A DNA stretch of 64,000 nt from Petrolisthes cinctipes. Its lineage: Eukaryota > Arthropoda > Malacostraca > Decapoda > Porcellanidae. The notes under the pieces are model-generated. The model saw nothing but the letters and a program-made list of their open reading frames with translations, made no database searches and was not told where the DNA came from. Within the stretch, counting starts at the first letter, position 1, and each line of letters opens with the position of its first letter. The position numbers were made by a program, and so were the translations under genes. The stretch is from assembly GCA_033782935.1 (NCBI GenBank), contig JAWQEG010001429.1, positions 434,001 through 498,000 on the forward strand, read 5' to 3'. Positions 9,935 to 21,527 of the stretch are shown here, piece after piece.

Positions 9935-11694
9935 TACACTCCACATCTCAATCCCCCAATCCCTGTAGGAGGAGGGAGCACCCTCACCGCACAACCGCAT
10001 CCCCTTGTGGGACTACAAGGGGTACAGCTATGTTTACATCCATAGCAAGGCCCGACAGCAAAAGCTGGTTTACCTCTGCCACTTCAGTACAGGGCAAACT
10101 CGCCCTCCAGCATTCAGCCAGCCATGGGCCACACTCAATGCAGGCCCCTCCTTCAAGGACCGTGAAGCGCATCCACTCTTCAAGCATTCACCACTCTCTT
10201 ATACTCGTTTCTGTCACGAGCAATCACTCTACCTTGCTCCACAGGTATACCTCTTCCACTCAGAGCTTCTTTCACGGTGTCCATCCATCTCCTCTGTGGC
10301 CTTCCTCTCCTTACACCTCCCACATTTGAGCCCCTTATCCTCTTTACCATTCTATTCTCATCCATTCTATCCACATACCCAAACCATTTTAAAACACTCT
10401 GCTCTGCACGGCCTGCGAGCTCTCTCACGACACCTGTCCTTCTCACTTCCTCATTCCTGACTCTGTCCATTCGAGTCACACCACACATTCTTCTCAGACA
10501 TCTCATCTCTACTACATTCAACCTTCTCTTCTCACTTTCTCCCATATTCCATGTTTCCGCTCCATACAGTGCAGTAGGCACTGCTATCCCTTCGTACAAC
10601 TTCCTCTTTATATCCATTCTAAGTATCTTACAGCCAAACATCCTATTCATTCCTCCTAGCACCTTTCCTACATCATCTACTTTAGATTTTACTTCTGTCT
10701 CTATTTTGCTATCCACCATCACCTTTGACCCCAAATACCTAAAGCACTCCACCTCCAATATTTCACCATCTAGCATTATATTCATCCGTCTATCCTCTGC
10801 TCCCCTCCTACATCTCATTACTTTGCTCTTTGCCACGTTCACTCTCAGTTTCCTACTCCTGCACACCCGTCCAAACTCCTGCACTAACATACTCGGTTCA
10901 TTTTCTGACTCTGCCACTAACGCCGTATCATCAGCAAACAGTAATTGGTTTCGGCCCAACTCTACCTCTACTGTCCACCAAACTCAGTCCTCTCTCCATC
11001 ACCCTAGCACTTACCTCTCTTACCACACTGTCCATATAAATATTAAACAACCATGGTGACATAACACAGCCTTGACGAAGTCCCACCTTGACTGGGAACC
11101 ATTCACTCACGTTACTTCCCACTCTAACACACGCTCTACTGTTCACATAGAAACTTTTCACCCCTCTCAAAAATTTCCCCCCCAGCCCGTACAACTGCAA
11201 AAACCTTCCACAATCCATTTTTATAAATTCTACCATATGCTTTCTCGATAACCATAAATGCCCATACTACTTCTTTACTTTTCTCTAAATACTTTTAAAC
11301 ACCTGCCTAACTGCAAATATCTGGTGCACACAACCTCTACCTCTCCTAAAGCCACCTTGCTCTTCACCAATCACAGTCTCCGTACCCTCTCTGACTCTTC
11401 TTATCAGCACCTTCCCATACAGCTTTCCTACAACACTTAACAGGCTTGTACCCCTGAAACTCGTACATTGGCATCTATCTCCTTTTCCCTTATATAGAGG
11501 TACTATACAAGCACTCACCCAATCTATTGTGACCTTACCACAAACAAAACACAACATTAGCAACCTTACCAACCACTCCATCATACTTGTTCCACCATAT
11601 TTCAGACATTCTACAGCGCATCCATCCAAACCTGAAGCTTTCCCTGTTTTCATCTCTCTCATTGCCTCCTCCACCTCCTTCTTTCTTATCGGCT
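9935..11694 (-). mobile_element. Non-LTR retrotransposon (RTE/Jockey-like) with decayed RT
   Basis: Minus-strand frames give RT in three pieces: 11674-11285 (KTGKASGLDGC and YKGKGDRCQCTSFRG), 11236-10931 (VGLRQGCVMSPWLFNIYMD) and 10959-10180 (QLLFADDTALVAE, then a C-terminal RNEEVRRTGVVREL region). The pieces are joined by frameshifts, so it is dead. The 3' UTR runs to about 9935. It lies in intron 5 of SLC22 copy 1 and is absent from copy 2, where about 55 bp of other sequence stands at that point (about 48150-48205). The upstream endonuclease is missing, so it is 5'-truncated. The clade is not certain. Confidence 0.85.
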
Positions 11695-12090
11695 CACAGT
11701 CACTTATATTCTGTAAATTTCCGTAGCCAGAATATTCTGGGGTGACCTTTGCCTTTACACCAAAATTAGACTTACCTAATGTGAACTATAAAAAATAGTC
11801 TACTCTGATGGCTTATATGAAACTTGTGTTAAGAACGGAAAGTAAAGAATGCATGTCTTGGCTTAACTAGTGCTATTTAACACAAATGACTGTGTTTTTT
11901 CTGCAACTTTTGCATCAGACTAACGACCTCACTCTACATATTAAAGCTTGTAAAACAGGGTCAGATGGAGATATTGGAAATTAAATACAAAGGACATCAA
12001 AGTCACAGTTTCCACTCATTTACTTCACCCAGTAACATCCAGAACATATAACATAGGAAATTCTCTAAAGTTTCAGCAATAAATACTCAC

Positions 12091-12262
12091 CAGGGGAAAG
12101 ATAGAGAGATGACCTGCGATGCATGAATGACGATGGCAAAAGTAGACCAGTCGTGGAGGTAGAGGGCCAACCAGGGCATGACACACAAACCCGCCGTCAG
12201 AAAGATCATGATAGGCACGTTGGCCATGATGGTACGGTATTCACTTGACACGTATTCCAACA
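12091..12262 (-). CDS. SLC22 copy 1 exon 5
   Basis: A 172-nt exon with acceptor ctggccag and donor gtgagt. It enters with two bases completing a codon and leaves with two bases. It encodes LEYVSSEYRTIMANVP and a hydrophobic segment ending LSFPW, corresponding to about TM5-TM6 of the family. Confidence 0.9.
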
Positions 12263-13373
12263 CTGGCCAGGGGAGAGCATAAATTATGGTATAAGGAGAT
12301 GTATCAAGGAACATACAGACTATACAGTATATATATTTCTCACCTGGCAGAATAGAGTAACATGATTTTAAGCAATCATAGGTAAACACTGATACTTGAT
12401 CACATTTCGGCATGCTTGGGAAACAAATTCGTTACTGTTATGCCTTTCAAGCTACTGTATACTTATCTATAATGTCAGAGTGACCATAAACAGCTGTGAT
12501 AATATGAAATCATGTATTGATCTATGTTGTCATTTCTTTGATTTAGGAAAATGATACCACATACTTTCTTTGGCAGTATTTCTCTGCTTAAGTCAGATGC
12601 AGCAAAAGAAAGAATTGTCTTTTGTTTAAATAACCTAACGCGTTGATGTGGAACATCTCTCGTATACAGCAGGCTTCCTATCAGTTAGCTTTTATCATCT
12701 ATTATACATTATGCTTTTCACATATTTTCAAGATAGAATATATGCTTAAGTTTATAGGAAGCTTCAAATTATATGGGTTGTGACTGGAATAAAGAAATTA
12801 TCATTCTTTCCGAGACCTTGGTTTCTATAACATTATTTTTTTACTTAGGAGTTAACACTGGATATGAATTTCGTGAAACTTGTTAACGAGGCCCACACCA
12901 TCAGCAGCCCACAAACACCCGTCAGGGTTTCAGTATTGGCACCCAGCCACAGAAAGATGGAAGGGTTACTTTGATCATGTAATCAATTTGATATGAAAAA
13001 TGTTTAGACAGTTACAATCTCTGCCATGACATCAAATAATAATAGAATCATAAGAATGATAAATGCATCAGTTGTATTAGCAGGGGAATGTTGCTGAACT
13101 GGCGACAAAGTTTCATAATTCATGTGCCACTTTTTAAAGGAGAAATTTATTCTTTGTTATTCAGATTATGAAATATATATTCTTTTATCAAGAGGAAAAA
13201 TATTTGGGTCCGTATTTGTGTGGAATTCCTGGTATTGTTACAACCTCACTCAATAGCTCAGCCATACAAGTAAACTTCGGCCCAGTTTATTCAGCCAACT
13301 TCAGAAGGCCATGAAAACAATATATGGTTCAGTTCGTTTGATATGTCTGAAATAAGTCCCTTCAAGAGCTCAC

Positions 13374-13632
13374 GCAGGATGTAGACGACGGTGTAGTGAG
13401 TGTCGAATGTCATGCCCACCAGGAATCGGAGACTTGTGAAGGCGACGAAGGAGTTTGTGAAGGCAGAGGCAACTCCAGCAGCGCCTCCCATGACGTTGGT
13501 GGCGACGATAATGGGCAGACGACCCCATCTGTCCGAGGCCCAGCCCAGTACCGGGGAGGCCATGAAAGACCCCACGAAGAAGAGAGACTGGGATAGGAAA
13601 GGTTTCCAGTCCTCCTCGCATACCCAGTTGAG
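13374..13632 (-). CDS. SLC22 copy 1 exon 4 (absent from copy 2)
   Basis: A 259-nt exon with acceptor ctttcag and donor gtgagc. It starts in phase 0 (LNWVCEEDWKPFLSQSLFFV), carries the MFS signature GWASDRWGRLPI between TM2 and TM3, and runs to VVYIL with one base left over. The length is not a multiple of three, so losing it shifts the frame. Confidence 0.92.
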
Positions 13633-13654
13633 CTGAAAGCAGGAGAGGATTCCT

Positions 13655-14103
13655 AATGGAGGAGATTGATTGATTGATTGATATTAGGTGCTGCAACAGT
13701 GAGGTCATATAGCCTCCGAAAAGGTGAGAGAGAGGTGGATGTACAGACATGGCTGATAGTGCTGGACAAGAGTCCAAGGAATATTGGAGAGCATCTGAAC
13801 AGAGTTCGAACAAGTGAATTTTACAAACCATTCTCAACGTTGAAAGAGGTTTAGAAGACTCACTTTTTCGAACTCTGTTCAGTTGCTTTCCAACAGCACT
13901 ATCAGCCATAGCTGTACGTACTGTACACTCGTGATATGTAATCCCTGACCAGAGACGAACGGCAGGCACCACACACACATACCCTGCATTCGAACTCAGC
14001 CTATATACGTGAACTGGGTGGGGAAATGAGCAATACCAGGTGATTCGAAGCGTTCTTCTCCTCACACTCTGGTCAGAAATTATGTATCACGAGTGTACAA
14101 TCA
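13655..14103. repeat. Nested inverted repeats in intron 3 of copy 1
   Basis: It begins with a gattgattgatatta tract and a ctgcaacagtgaggtcata block shared with 57045-57090. Two hairpins follow: about 13750-13812 with 13867-13912 (tggctgatagtgctg against cagcactatcagcca), and about 13919-13954 with about 14068-14102 (tacactcgtgatatgtaat against attatgtatcacgagtgta). This looks like a small compound foldback element. It lies in the block replaced by repeat R in copy 2. Confidence 0.7.
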
Positions 14104-14818
14104 GCCTGAGAGTCTGTATCTAGCGTAGAGTAACATAGAGTTCGTCTCTGAGAACAATACTCGTTATGGACTCTACAGTTTCGAGTACAAGGATGTTGGT
14201 CCTCATAACACTTTTTCTACATCCACAAACACTCGGTTCAACTCTTTCAGGTCTCCTGTATATTTCTCCATCAACACTCTTAAAGCAGTCTATGCTTCTC
14301 TGATGATCTCTCCAGGCATAATTTTTTTTTTTTTTTTGCTGATGACCATATCTCCTTTCAACCTTGTATCTTTCCCATAGCATTATGCTGTAGCTGCTCT
14401 GTCGTTACTGCAACACTGCACATCACTCTTATTCTTCATTATCTGTATCTATATACTACTTCTCCATTCCTCAGTCATCCTATCCCCTTAATTGATTTTA
14501 AAACAATTGAGTGAACAACTCTACAGGCATATCTCCGAAACTTCTCCATGCCTCCACTGGTATGTTGTTTAGTACTACCAACTCTCCACTCTTCATCTTC
14601 CTCATATATGTTAATAGTTATTATTACAGAGTAAAGAATTGAACATTTAGGAACTGTAACTAGATGACAGAGTAGTTATATTGGATGTAGTGGTAAAGAT
14701 AAAGATATTACTAGTGGCACACAGATAAATATGAAGTTAGTTGCACAAGAAGTGATGAAGTTGGATATAATAACAGGTGCTGATGAATATAACGATATAG
14801 GATGTTGTGTTTATAGTG

Positions 14819-15530
14819 GAATATGGGAGAATGTGAGAAGAGAAGGCTGAATGTAGTAGAGAAGAGATGTCTTAGAAGCATGTGTGGTATAACTCGAATG
14901 GACAGAGTCAGGAATGAGGAAGGGAGGAGAAGGACAGGTGTTGTGAGGAGTTAGCAGGCCGTGCAGAGCAGAGTGTGTTGAGATGGTTTGGACATGTGGA
15001 GAAAATGGAGGAGAATAGAATGGTAAAGAGAATAAGGGGCTCAAATGTGGGAGGTGTAATGGAGGAGAGGAAGGCCACAGAGGAGATGGATGGACACCGT
15101 GAAAGGAGCTCTGAGTGGAAGAGATATATCTGTGGAGCAAGGTAGAGTGATTGCGCCTAACAGAAAGAAGTGGAGGAGGGGGGTGAATGTTTGAAAAGTG
15201 GACGCGGCTTCACGGTCCTTGGAGGAGGGGCCTGCATTGAGTGTGGCCCATGGCCGGCTGAATGCTGGAGGGGGAGTTTGCCCTGTAGTGAAGTGGCAGG
15301 GGTAAACCAGCTTTTGCTGTCGGGCCTTGCTATGGATGTAAAAATAGCTGTACCACGTGTAGTCCCACAAGGGGATGCGGTTGTGCGGTGGGGGTTGTTC
15401 CCTCCTCCAACACTGATTGAGGGGTAGAGTTGTGGAGTGTATGTGTGTGTGTGGGGGGGTTCTACTTTTGGGCATTTTGTTTCAGAGGGTGTGCGACGTG
15501 GAGATGAAGGCCTGGTATATGTATGTATGA
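14819..15530 (+). mobile_element. 5'-truncated LINE copy with 11-bp target duplication
   Basis: It matches the 3' end of the LINE at 9935-11694 in the opposite orientation (RT C-terminus plus 3' UTR). The flanks are perfect TGTTTATAGTG copies at 14808-14818 and 15531-15541. Copy 2 lacks it at the equivalent point near 51037. The 3' end is a tatgtatgtatg simple repeat rather than poly(A), as in RTE/CR1-like clades. Confidence 0.9.
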
Positions 15531-15619
15531 TGTTTATAGTGACTAGGGTGGTGACGAAGTAACTAATACAGGTAGTGGTGGGGTTAGCGGCAGGACAGTC
15601 TACACTCTACAGTAATTAC

Positions 15620-15727
15620 CTGTGAAGTGATGGTGGGGTAGTAGAGGGAAAAGTCAAATGTCCAGCCGTTGATGCAGGTTGTAGTGGGCCATGTCGGGTC
15701 TGGTCCGCTCAGATTACCTCCAACCAC
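15620..15727 (-). CDS. SLC22 copy 1 exon 3
   Basis: A 108-nt phase 0 exon with acceptor cctgcag and donor gtaatt. It encodes the end of the extracellular loop (GPDPTWPTTTCINGWTFDFS), including the Cys-x-x-Gly-Trp element typical of SLC22. Confidence 0.9.
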
Positions 15728-16295
15728 CTGCAGGAAGAGTCATGTTAAGCACTGATACATAAACTTTTATATATATGCATTCTTTGTTTTGCTTTTATAA
15801 TAAGTGCAGCTTCTTTTTTGCATTTTATTGTCAAGAGTGTATGCCCGTGTCATGTAATAGCTAGCTAGTTCACCTGTATCCACCTGAGATCAGGAGTTAG
15901 CGGAAGTTCACCTGTATTCCCCTATTAGTTATCACATCTGTGTCCACATGAGACCAGAAATTAGTTCGAAGTTCGCCTATGGGCGGGTTGTGAAATTACA
16001 CCCAATCGATCAACTCGTTCGCACTCTCTTATCTTATTACTCATCGAACAGAGTAAATCCCTCGATTCCGGCAGGCTTTATCATGAAGTGGTCAAGTATG
16101 GAAATTATATACATTGTGAAATGATAATTGCATGTATAACAGTGACGTATTCTAGCTAGGAAATAGAATTTAGGAGAGGCAGGGTTTCGAACTCATGACG
16201 TCACACATTATGATATTTTGCATTCTAGACCAATCGTGCTCCAGTAAATCAAAATTGAATAACCAATGAGAGATCAGGGATCTCTCAGCACTCAT

Positions 16296-16930
16296 GCCCG
16301 GTTCACATTCGCCCGTTTGTACCCGTTTGTATGGATCCGACATCCTTCAATGACGTCACGAACGGCCGTATATGAGTCCGTCCAGTGTGAAACGGGGCTC
16401 GTCTACCATCCAGGGCAGCATAAAAACACTCTCTAACCGGGTACATGCACTCACCACATATGCCTGGTTCACATTAGCCAGTATGTACGGATCCGAGATC
16501 CGTCAATGACGTCACGAACGGCCGTGTATATGTGAACCGGGGCTCTTCTACCATCCCGGGCAAGACATGGAACGGATCCATCAAAGATGAACTCAAGTCA
16601 TCTTTTACGGAAGGACGGCGGCGGTGTTGTCTGTGTTATAATGTTGTTGACTTTTCATCATATCATGAAAATATGAATTCGAAGTATTTGTGCACAAATA
16701 ATAGCGTAAATTTATTCAAATATTATAATTATTAGACTGTATTTGTTAAGTGTACATCAATTTATATTCCCGTCACGAGAGACAGAAGAATTACATGCGA
16801 GTCGAGAGTGGGACGAGGACGTGGTGTGGATAGGGTATCGCCTGAGTAATGCCCGGTTCACATCAGCCTGTTTGGATGGATCCGACATCCGTTAATGACG
16901 TTACGAACCGTTCGGATACAGCCCGGTATC
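16296..16930. repeat. Three diverged MITE-like units with gcccggttcacat ends
   Basis: Units start near 16296, 16461 and 16854, each with a (g)cc(c/t)ggttcacat start and a shared ggatccgacatcc and aatgacgtcacgaac core. The first two end in the reverse complement of the start (gtgtgaaacgggg, atgtgaaccgggg), followed by a shared tctaccatccagg block. The block 15810-17090 containing them is absent from copy 2. Confidence 0.75.
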
Positions 16931-17518
16931 GTAAATGGGGTATCTGCAGAAGTCTTCCGAGATAATAGTTCTTCGGGATGTTGTGTAGGTAACCATCACT
17001 ATGATTGATGGCACCAAGAGGATCTATCCACTTGCTAAAGTTGCAGTGGAAAGTCCATTCTATACAGGAAATGAAATTGCAGCAGTTATGCAAAAACCTG
17101 TTATTGTTATCATTATTATCATTTTGTCATTACTATGAAAAATCGAGAGTGAAGGAGAGTAGTATAAAGTGTCCTAGACAAGGATTATGAGGGTAAAAAA
17201 AGACTGGTTAAACCTTTAGGAAATAGTACAATATGGCGAGTAATTAGGAAGGCGAACAGAAGGATTTGTGTGTGATTCTCTATGTGTATTGAATATTAGA
17301 TCTGATAGTCCAGATTTAACTTACTCGTTCATGGAACACCTCCGTTCTACAAAGCTAGGGACTTCTGTTGTGATTACAAATACTTGCGTTGGGGCCGAGA
17401 ATTTCGTGTTCTTCAGAGGTGGAGTGAATGTGAGTGTTACCCATTTTACTTAGTATATATATATATATAGTACTAATTTTTATAACGTGTAAGTCTGTGG
17501 CTTGGTAAAGTGACATAG

Positions 17519-17738
17519 TGACTATGGCCAGGGACACATGGGCACTTTGTGGTCGCCACGCCAGGCCCACATGCAGTAGCAGGGACGGGGCCATAGGTTT
17601 CCATTGTTTTGACTCGAACTCGAACACACAAGTGAGTGCGTCGGCGTTTGTGTAGAGGAGACGCAGATCCCCGCGACGAGTGGCGGCTAATTGTATTTTA
17701 GGCCCGGGATTCATGGACCACATGTGGTACCTCTGTGG
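17519..17738. repeat. Left part of a hAT-like non-autonomous element
   Basis: It matches 53034-53258 in copy 2, starting ccagggacacatgggcac. The right part, including the opposite terminus seen at about 53441 in copy 2, is missing here, so this copy is truncated or deleted. The open frame 17355-17792 across it is not supported as a gene. Confidence 0.65.
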
Positions 17739-18340
17739 CCAGCCTTCCTCGGAATGGCATCTAGTACCCTTGTTGAGAATGTTTCCAAACATAAGAAAAA
17801 TACTATGTCTAGGGACAGATCAGATCTTTGTACAGCGTTAGTAGTTGGGAGGACGTGAATATTCCTTCGAAATCTGAAAATTATATCGTGTTTCTTGTAT
17901 GCACTTCAAGCTATGGCAGTTATGTGAGGTTTCCAGGAAAGATTAGATGTGACAGTGACACCTATCATATTTATAGAAGACTCTGATTGTAACAGTGAAT
18001 TTTGAAAGAACAACTGATTATCTGAAGGAGAATGTTTAAAAGAAATGATGCAGACATGTTTGAATTTATTTTTCCAACATGTATCGGTTCCCCCATTCTC
18101 AAAACATACATATAGCTTTGTTTTGTAGAACTATGTCGTTTGCTAACTCCTGAAGACCACTTTGCAATAATTAATTTTACGTCCATCCGAAACAGAATTG
18201 TTTGCCGCAAAAAACGAAGATCGAGAAACTTAATTTGGACCCGGATAGTTCCTTGACAAGGTCTATTAAAAGTACTAATCTATGTAAGCTGACAGTCCTT
18301 ATACTATGAATTTGGATACGGCATTTGCCTTGACACATAC

Positions 18341-18565
18341 CTGGGTAAAGTTGACCTGGTACATCTTGCATTTGGCAAACTTGCCAGTGGTCTCGTCCTT
18401 GGGCACTGTGAGTTCCTTGATCTGCTCCAAGGTGAGGTTGAGGTCAGAATCAAAGAGTTCATTGGGGGCAGCGCACCAGTGGGGAGGTGTGAGGGTCATT
18501 AATAGCTGACCAAAATATACAAACGCGAAGATCATATTGATGTAGCAATTGATCACGAAGAGCAT
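18341..18565 (-). CDS. SLC22 copy 1 exon 2
   Basis: A 225-nt, 75-codon phase 0 exon with acceptor ccccatcag and donor gtatgt. It encodes TM1 (VINCYINMIFAFVYFGQLLM) and most of the extracellular loop, with Cys residues in PPHWCAAP and AKCKMYQ. Confidence 0.92.
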
Positions 18566-18666
18566 CTGATGGGGACAAGAGTGATGGATGAAACAGTTAT
18601 TGGTAAGAATAGGAAGGACAATATTCATTCATCAATTCAATTATTCATGCAATGCTCTACACTTAC

Positions 18667-18729
18667 CATCTGAAAACGCCCGAAACCTCCAATGTGAGTG
18701 AAGATGGAATCGAAGGAAGTGATAGCCAT
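18667..18729 (-). CDS. SLC22 copy 1 exon 1, start codon
   Basis: A 21-codon coding exon (MAITSFDSIFTHIGGFGRFQ plus M) with donor gtaagt. The ATG at 18729 lies in a near-ideal Kozak context (ccgccatgg). The frame stays open upstream, but SLC22 proteins begin at this point, so I chose this ATG. Confidence 0.88.
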
Positions 18730-19675
18730 GGCGGAGGAGGGTAGGGGGTGCGGGAGGTTCGGTAAGAATGAGAGAGATGGCGAAAATGGTGTAGAATCCA
18801 GGACTTGGAGAGTAGGAGGTGTGTTCAGGCAGGAACGTGTAAAGTAAGAGGTATGCTGAGGCTGGGAAAGTAAGTGTGAAAAGTATGAAAGGCAGGGAAT
18901 GGTGGTATGAGGAATGTGGTGAGGAGGGGAGAGATGGTGTGAGGACGTTGGGAAAAGGTACGTTAGATATGTGAAGGACACAGAAACTCAGAATGAAGAA
19001 CGAGAAGGGGTCAGGGAAACTAAAGAATGGGAAGAACAAAGAATAGGTAGGAATAGGGTAAGTTGATGAGGTGTACCCATGTCAGGCCAAACCGTATGCT
19101 TCCAAGTCCCTGTAAAACAATGGTCATCAAACATGTACACTTATAAAATATATATCTATGCAATATTCAACTTAGACAACAATATTATCACTCCTGAGAG
19201 GTCGAAACAGTCGAATGATTCTCAGAACCACCTTGGACAATGAAGCTTACCAAATTATTATTATTATTAAAGTACGTGACCCAACAGACACCCACATCAC
19301 AGGAACATATAAAACGCATTCACAGCAACAGGAAAGAATTCACTGCATGATTAAAGCCATCCAACGTACCAGAATCAAACACTGGACATGGCAACCCATT
19401 CCACTCCCTAACAAACATAGCATAGAGTTACGGCCAATCTGTGCTGTCAAATACCGATCCAAATCAATCTCAAACACATGGGCCACAACAGCAGCTCGTG
19501 TATCACTACTTGGAGCAAACAATGGGAGCAATTCATCATTCAGTTAGTGGTTATGATTACCACATATCATATGACTTACAGAAGCAAACCTCTCCTCAGG
19601 AAACAATCTCCCAAGAAAACGAAAAAGACAGTCTAGAAACATCAATTGAGAATCAACAGTAGAGCTCTTAATATT

Positions 19676-20200
19676 CAAGAGCTGGGACTATGAAGACTAA
19701 GTAATATTAATTTCTTTAATATAGAACAGAGTTCTCAAATATTTTGCGGACCAACGTAATCTTCTCAGTTTACTCGAGACACCAATGGGCGAACATGCGT
19801 TTTCAAAACTGTGTATATAAAGGGTGATTCAAACATGGTGCCTATTGCTGCATCCATATAAAAATATAAATTGCTCACATACAGTTTATTATTTCCTTAT
19901 CATTCGTTTCGCTCAGCATACAAGCCTGCCAACCCCCATTACCATCTCTCTCATTAGTAATTGCTTCAGATGCGTGTCTCAGACCGAAGTTTGTGGTTCA
20001 CGCCTGGGAGAGGGAGCGCTGACAACACTGCAGTGGCCCTCGCGGCAGTGGAGCCGGCTGTACCTATTTGTTAATTATGGATTTGAGTCAAGCTTGTGTG
20101 TAATTGGTCACATAAAAGTAAAGGAAGATAATGAGTGGAAAAGTGCAGTGAATATAAAGTAACAAAGTGTAAATACTGAGAGAAGAAAAAGTGAATCAGG
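19676..20200. other. Non-coding spacer
   Basis: This lies between the edge of the duplication and an A-rich LINE remnant. A 112-codon open frame (19824-20162) has no recognisable domain and is not supported. Confidence 0.5.
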
Positions 20201-21438
20201 CAACTACTGCCTGTACAGCCGAGCCAGACAACACAAAGTTGGGTCAGCACATTTAGGGAGAGAGATTGTACCGGCTAACTGTAAGTAAAACAAAAACAAT
20301 CATGAGTTTGTTTGACAGAAGAGAAGGAAAAAAGAAGAAAAGGATTATAATTATTGTGATTTAGTAGAGTTTGACGATTTAAACAAAGTAATAAAAAGAG
20401 TTAAGAAACTGGAGGATTAAGTTTTGGAAATAAAAGAGGCATTAGTGGAAGCTAAAAAGAGAAATGAGGAATTACTAAAGGAAATGAGTAGGAAAGATTT
20501 AGCATTGGAAGAGATATCAACTGAACTAAAAACAGTAAAATCCAAAACAAATGAAATATGAGGAAATTTAGTAGAGCAGGAGAAAGATATAAATAAAATG
20601 AAACAAAAAGCAAAAGTTTTGGTCAAGGCCAGTAACATAGTAGAGAAAAATGAAGAAATTTAATAGAAAATGGAACAGGAAATTAAAGTAGTAAATGCAT
20701 GTAAGAAAGAAGTGGTTAAAACATATGCACAGATTCTAAAAGAAAAAGAAGAGATAAATACAAACATGAAGCAGGATAAAGGAATAATGGACATAAAGAA
20801 AGAAGTAAAAGAAATAATAAAACAAAAATATAAAGTTTGTCAGAGAGACAATTGATATGATTAAATCAATAATAATATTTGGAGTAAAAGAAGATGAAAT
20901 AAGAAATAAAATAGCTAAGGATAAAGAAGAAATTAACAAAATCACAGGTATAATGCAGACCATAATGGAAGAAGTAAAGATAGAAGAATTCCACAGAATG
21001 GGGAAATATGAAAAGTATGATATGAGACCACTAAAGATAATTGTACAAAGTAGTAACATGGTAGAAACTATATTGAGAAATGCCAGGAATTTGAAGGACT
21101 CAGCGTAACCAAGGAAGATAGAGAAATACTCTGAGAAAAAGTGGAAGAAGCAAAAAGGAAGAACAGTGAAAGAACTTAAGAAGAGGGAAGAAATTTTTTC
21201 TACAGAGTAGTGGGAATGCAAGTCAAAAATTGGTGGAGAAAAAGAGATGTCGACTAGAAAAAATATACAGAAATGAAAAAATAAAAATGATATACTCAAA
21301 TATAGATGGTATTGTATCTAAAATAACAGAAAATAAAGATGTTATACAAGAAAAAAAAACACAGATAATATGTTTCACAGAAACAAAGGTAAATAATAGA
21401 ATATCAAATGATGTATTTAACTTGTATTACGACTTTAT
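20200..21438 (+). pseudogene. Decayed LINE: coiled-coil ORF1 and start of ORF2 endonuclease
   Basis: This is A-rich plus-strand sequence. Frames from about 20420 to 21108 are Lys/Glu-rich coiled coil followed by an ORF1 RNA-binding-like segment (IIIFGVKEDEI, then PLKIIVQSSNMVETIL), broken by stops. From 21230 an ORF2 start reads KMIYSNIDGIVSKI, then IICFTETKVNNRI, which is the N-terminus of an APE-type endonuclease. Sequence is lost at about 21438, where unrelated DNA begins. The clade is probably CR1-like. The copy is dead and 3'-truncated. Confidence 0.7.
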
Positions 21439-21527
21439 ACATCAGTCTGTCCGATCGCCCAGCCAGTCTTTAACCCCGACCTCGCCTTCCCACCAGCGGA
21501 CGGGGTAGCGAAACTTTGGATCGTAAG

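Larger units (their letters stand above)
9501..18729 (-). pseudogene. SLC22-type transporter copy 1, exons 1-6 only (3' truncated)
   Basis: This is an organic cation/carnitine transporter-like gene of the SLC22 branch of the major facilitator superfamily, expected in the plasma membrane. Its exons, in transcription order, are 18667-18729, 18341-18565, 15620-15727, 13374-13632, 12091-12262 and 9501-9627. All have GT-AG borders, matching phases and no stops. They encode the start (MAITSFDSIFTHIGGFGRFQ), TM1 and the large cysteine-containing extracellular loop, the MFS signature GWASDRWGRLPI, TM3-6 and the family motif VPESARWLLSKGRTKE. Exons 7-10 are absent: homology to copy 2 stops at 9312 inside intron 6. 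They could lie beyond the left end of the window, but more than 9 kb of unrelated repeats intervenes. Whether a truncated product is made is unknown. Confidence 0.85.
9312..19675. repeat. Segmental duplication, copy 1
   Basis: This is colinear with 47534-56368 over exons, introns and upstream DNA. Identity is high in most blocks and visibly lower at the left edge. Copy-specific differences are large indels. This copy has LINEs at about 9935-11694 and 14819-15530, an extra block at about 15810-17090, and 13294-14704 with exon 4. Copy 2 has other insertions. The left edge abuts repeat R. Confidence 0.9.

Noticed and set aside
10277..11059. Plus-strand 260-codon frame
   Set aside because: It is antisense to the LINE reverse transcriptase.
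17355..17792. Minus-strand 145-codon frame, repeated in copy 2
   Set aside because: It lies over a hAT-like non-autonomous repeat and has no domain; conservation follows from the duplication.
18730..18981. N-terminal extension of SLC22 exon 1 (same in copy 2 up to 55038)
   Set aside because: The upstream frame is open but Ser/Pro/His-rich and unlike SLC22; the ATG at 18729 has the better Kozak context and matches the family start.
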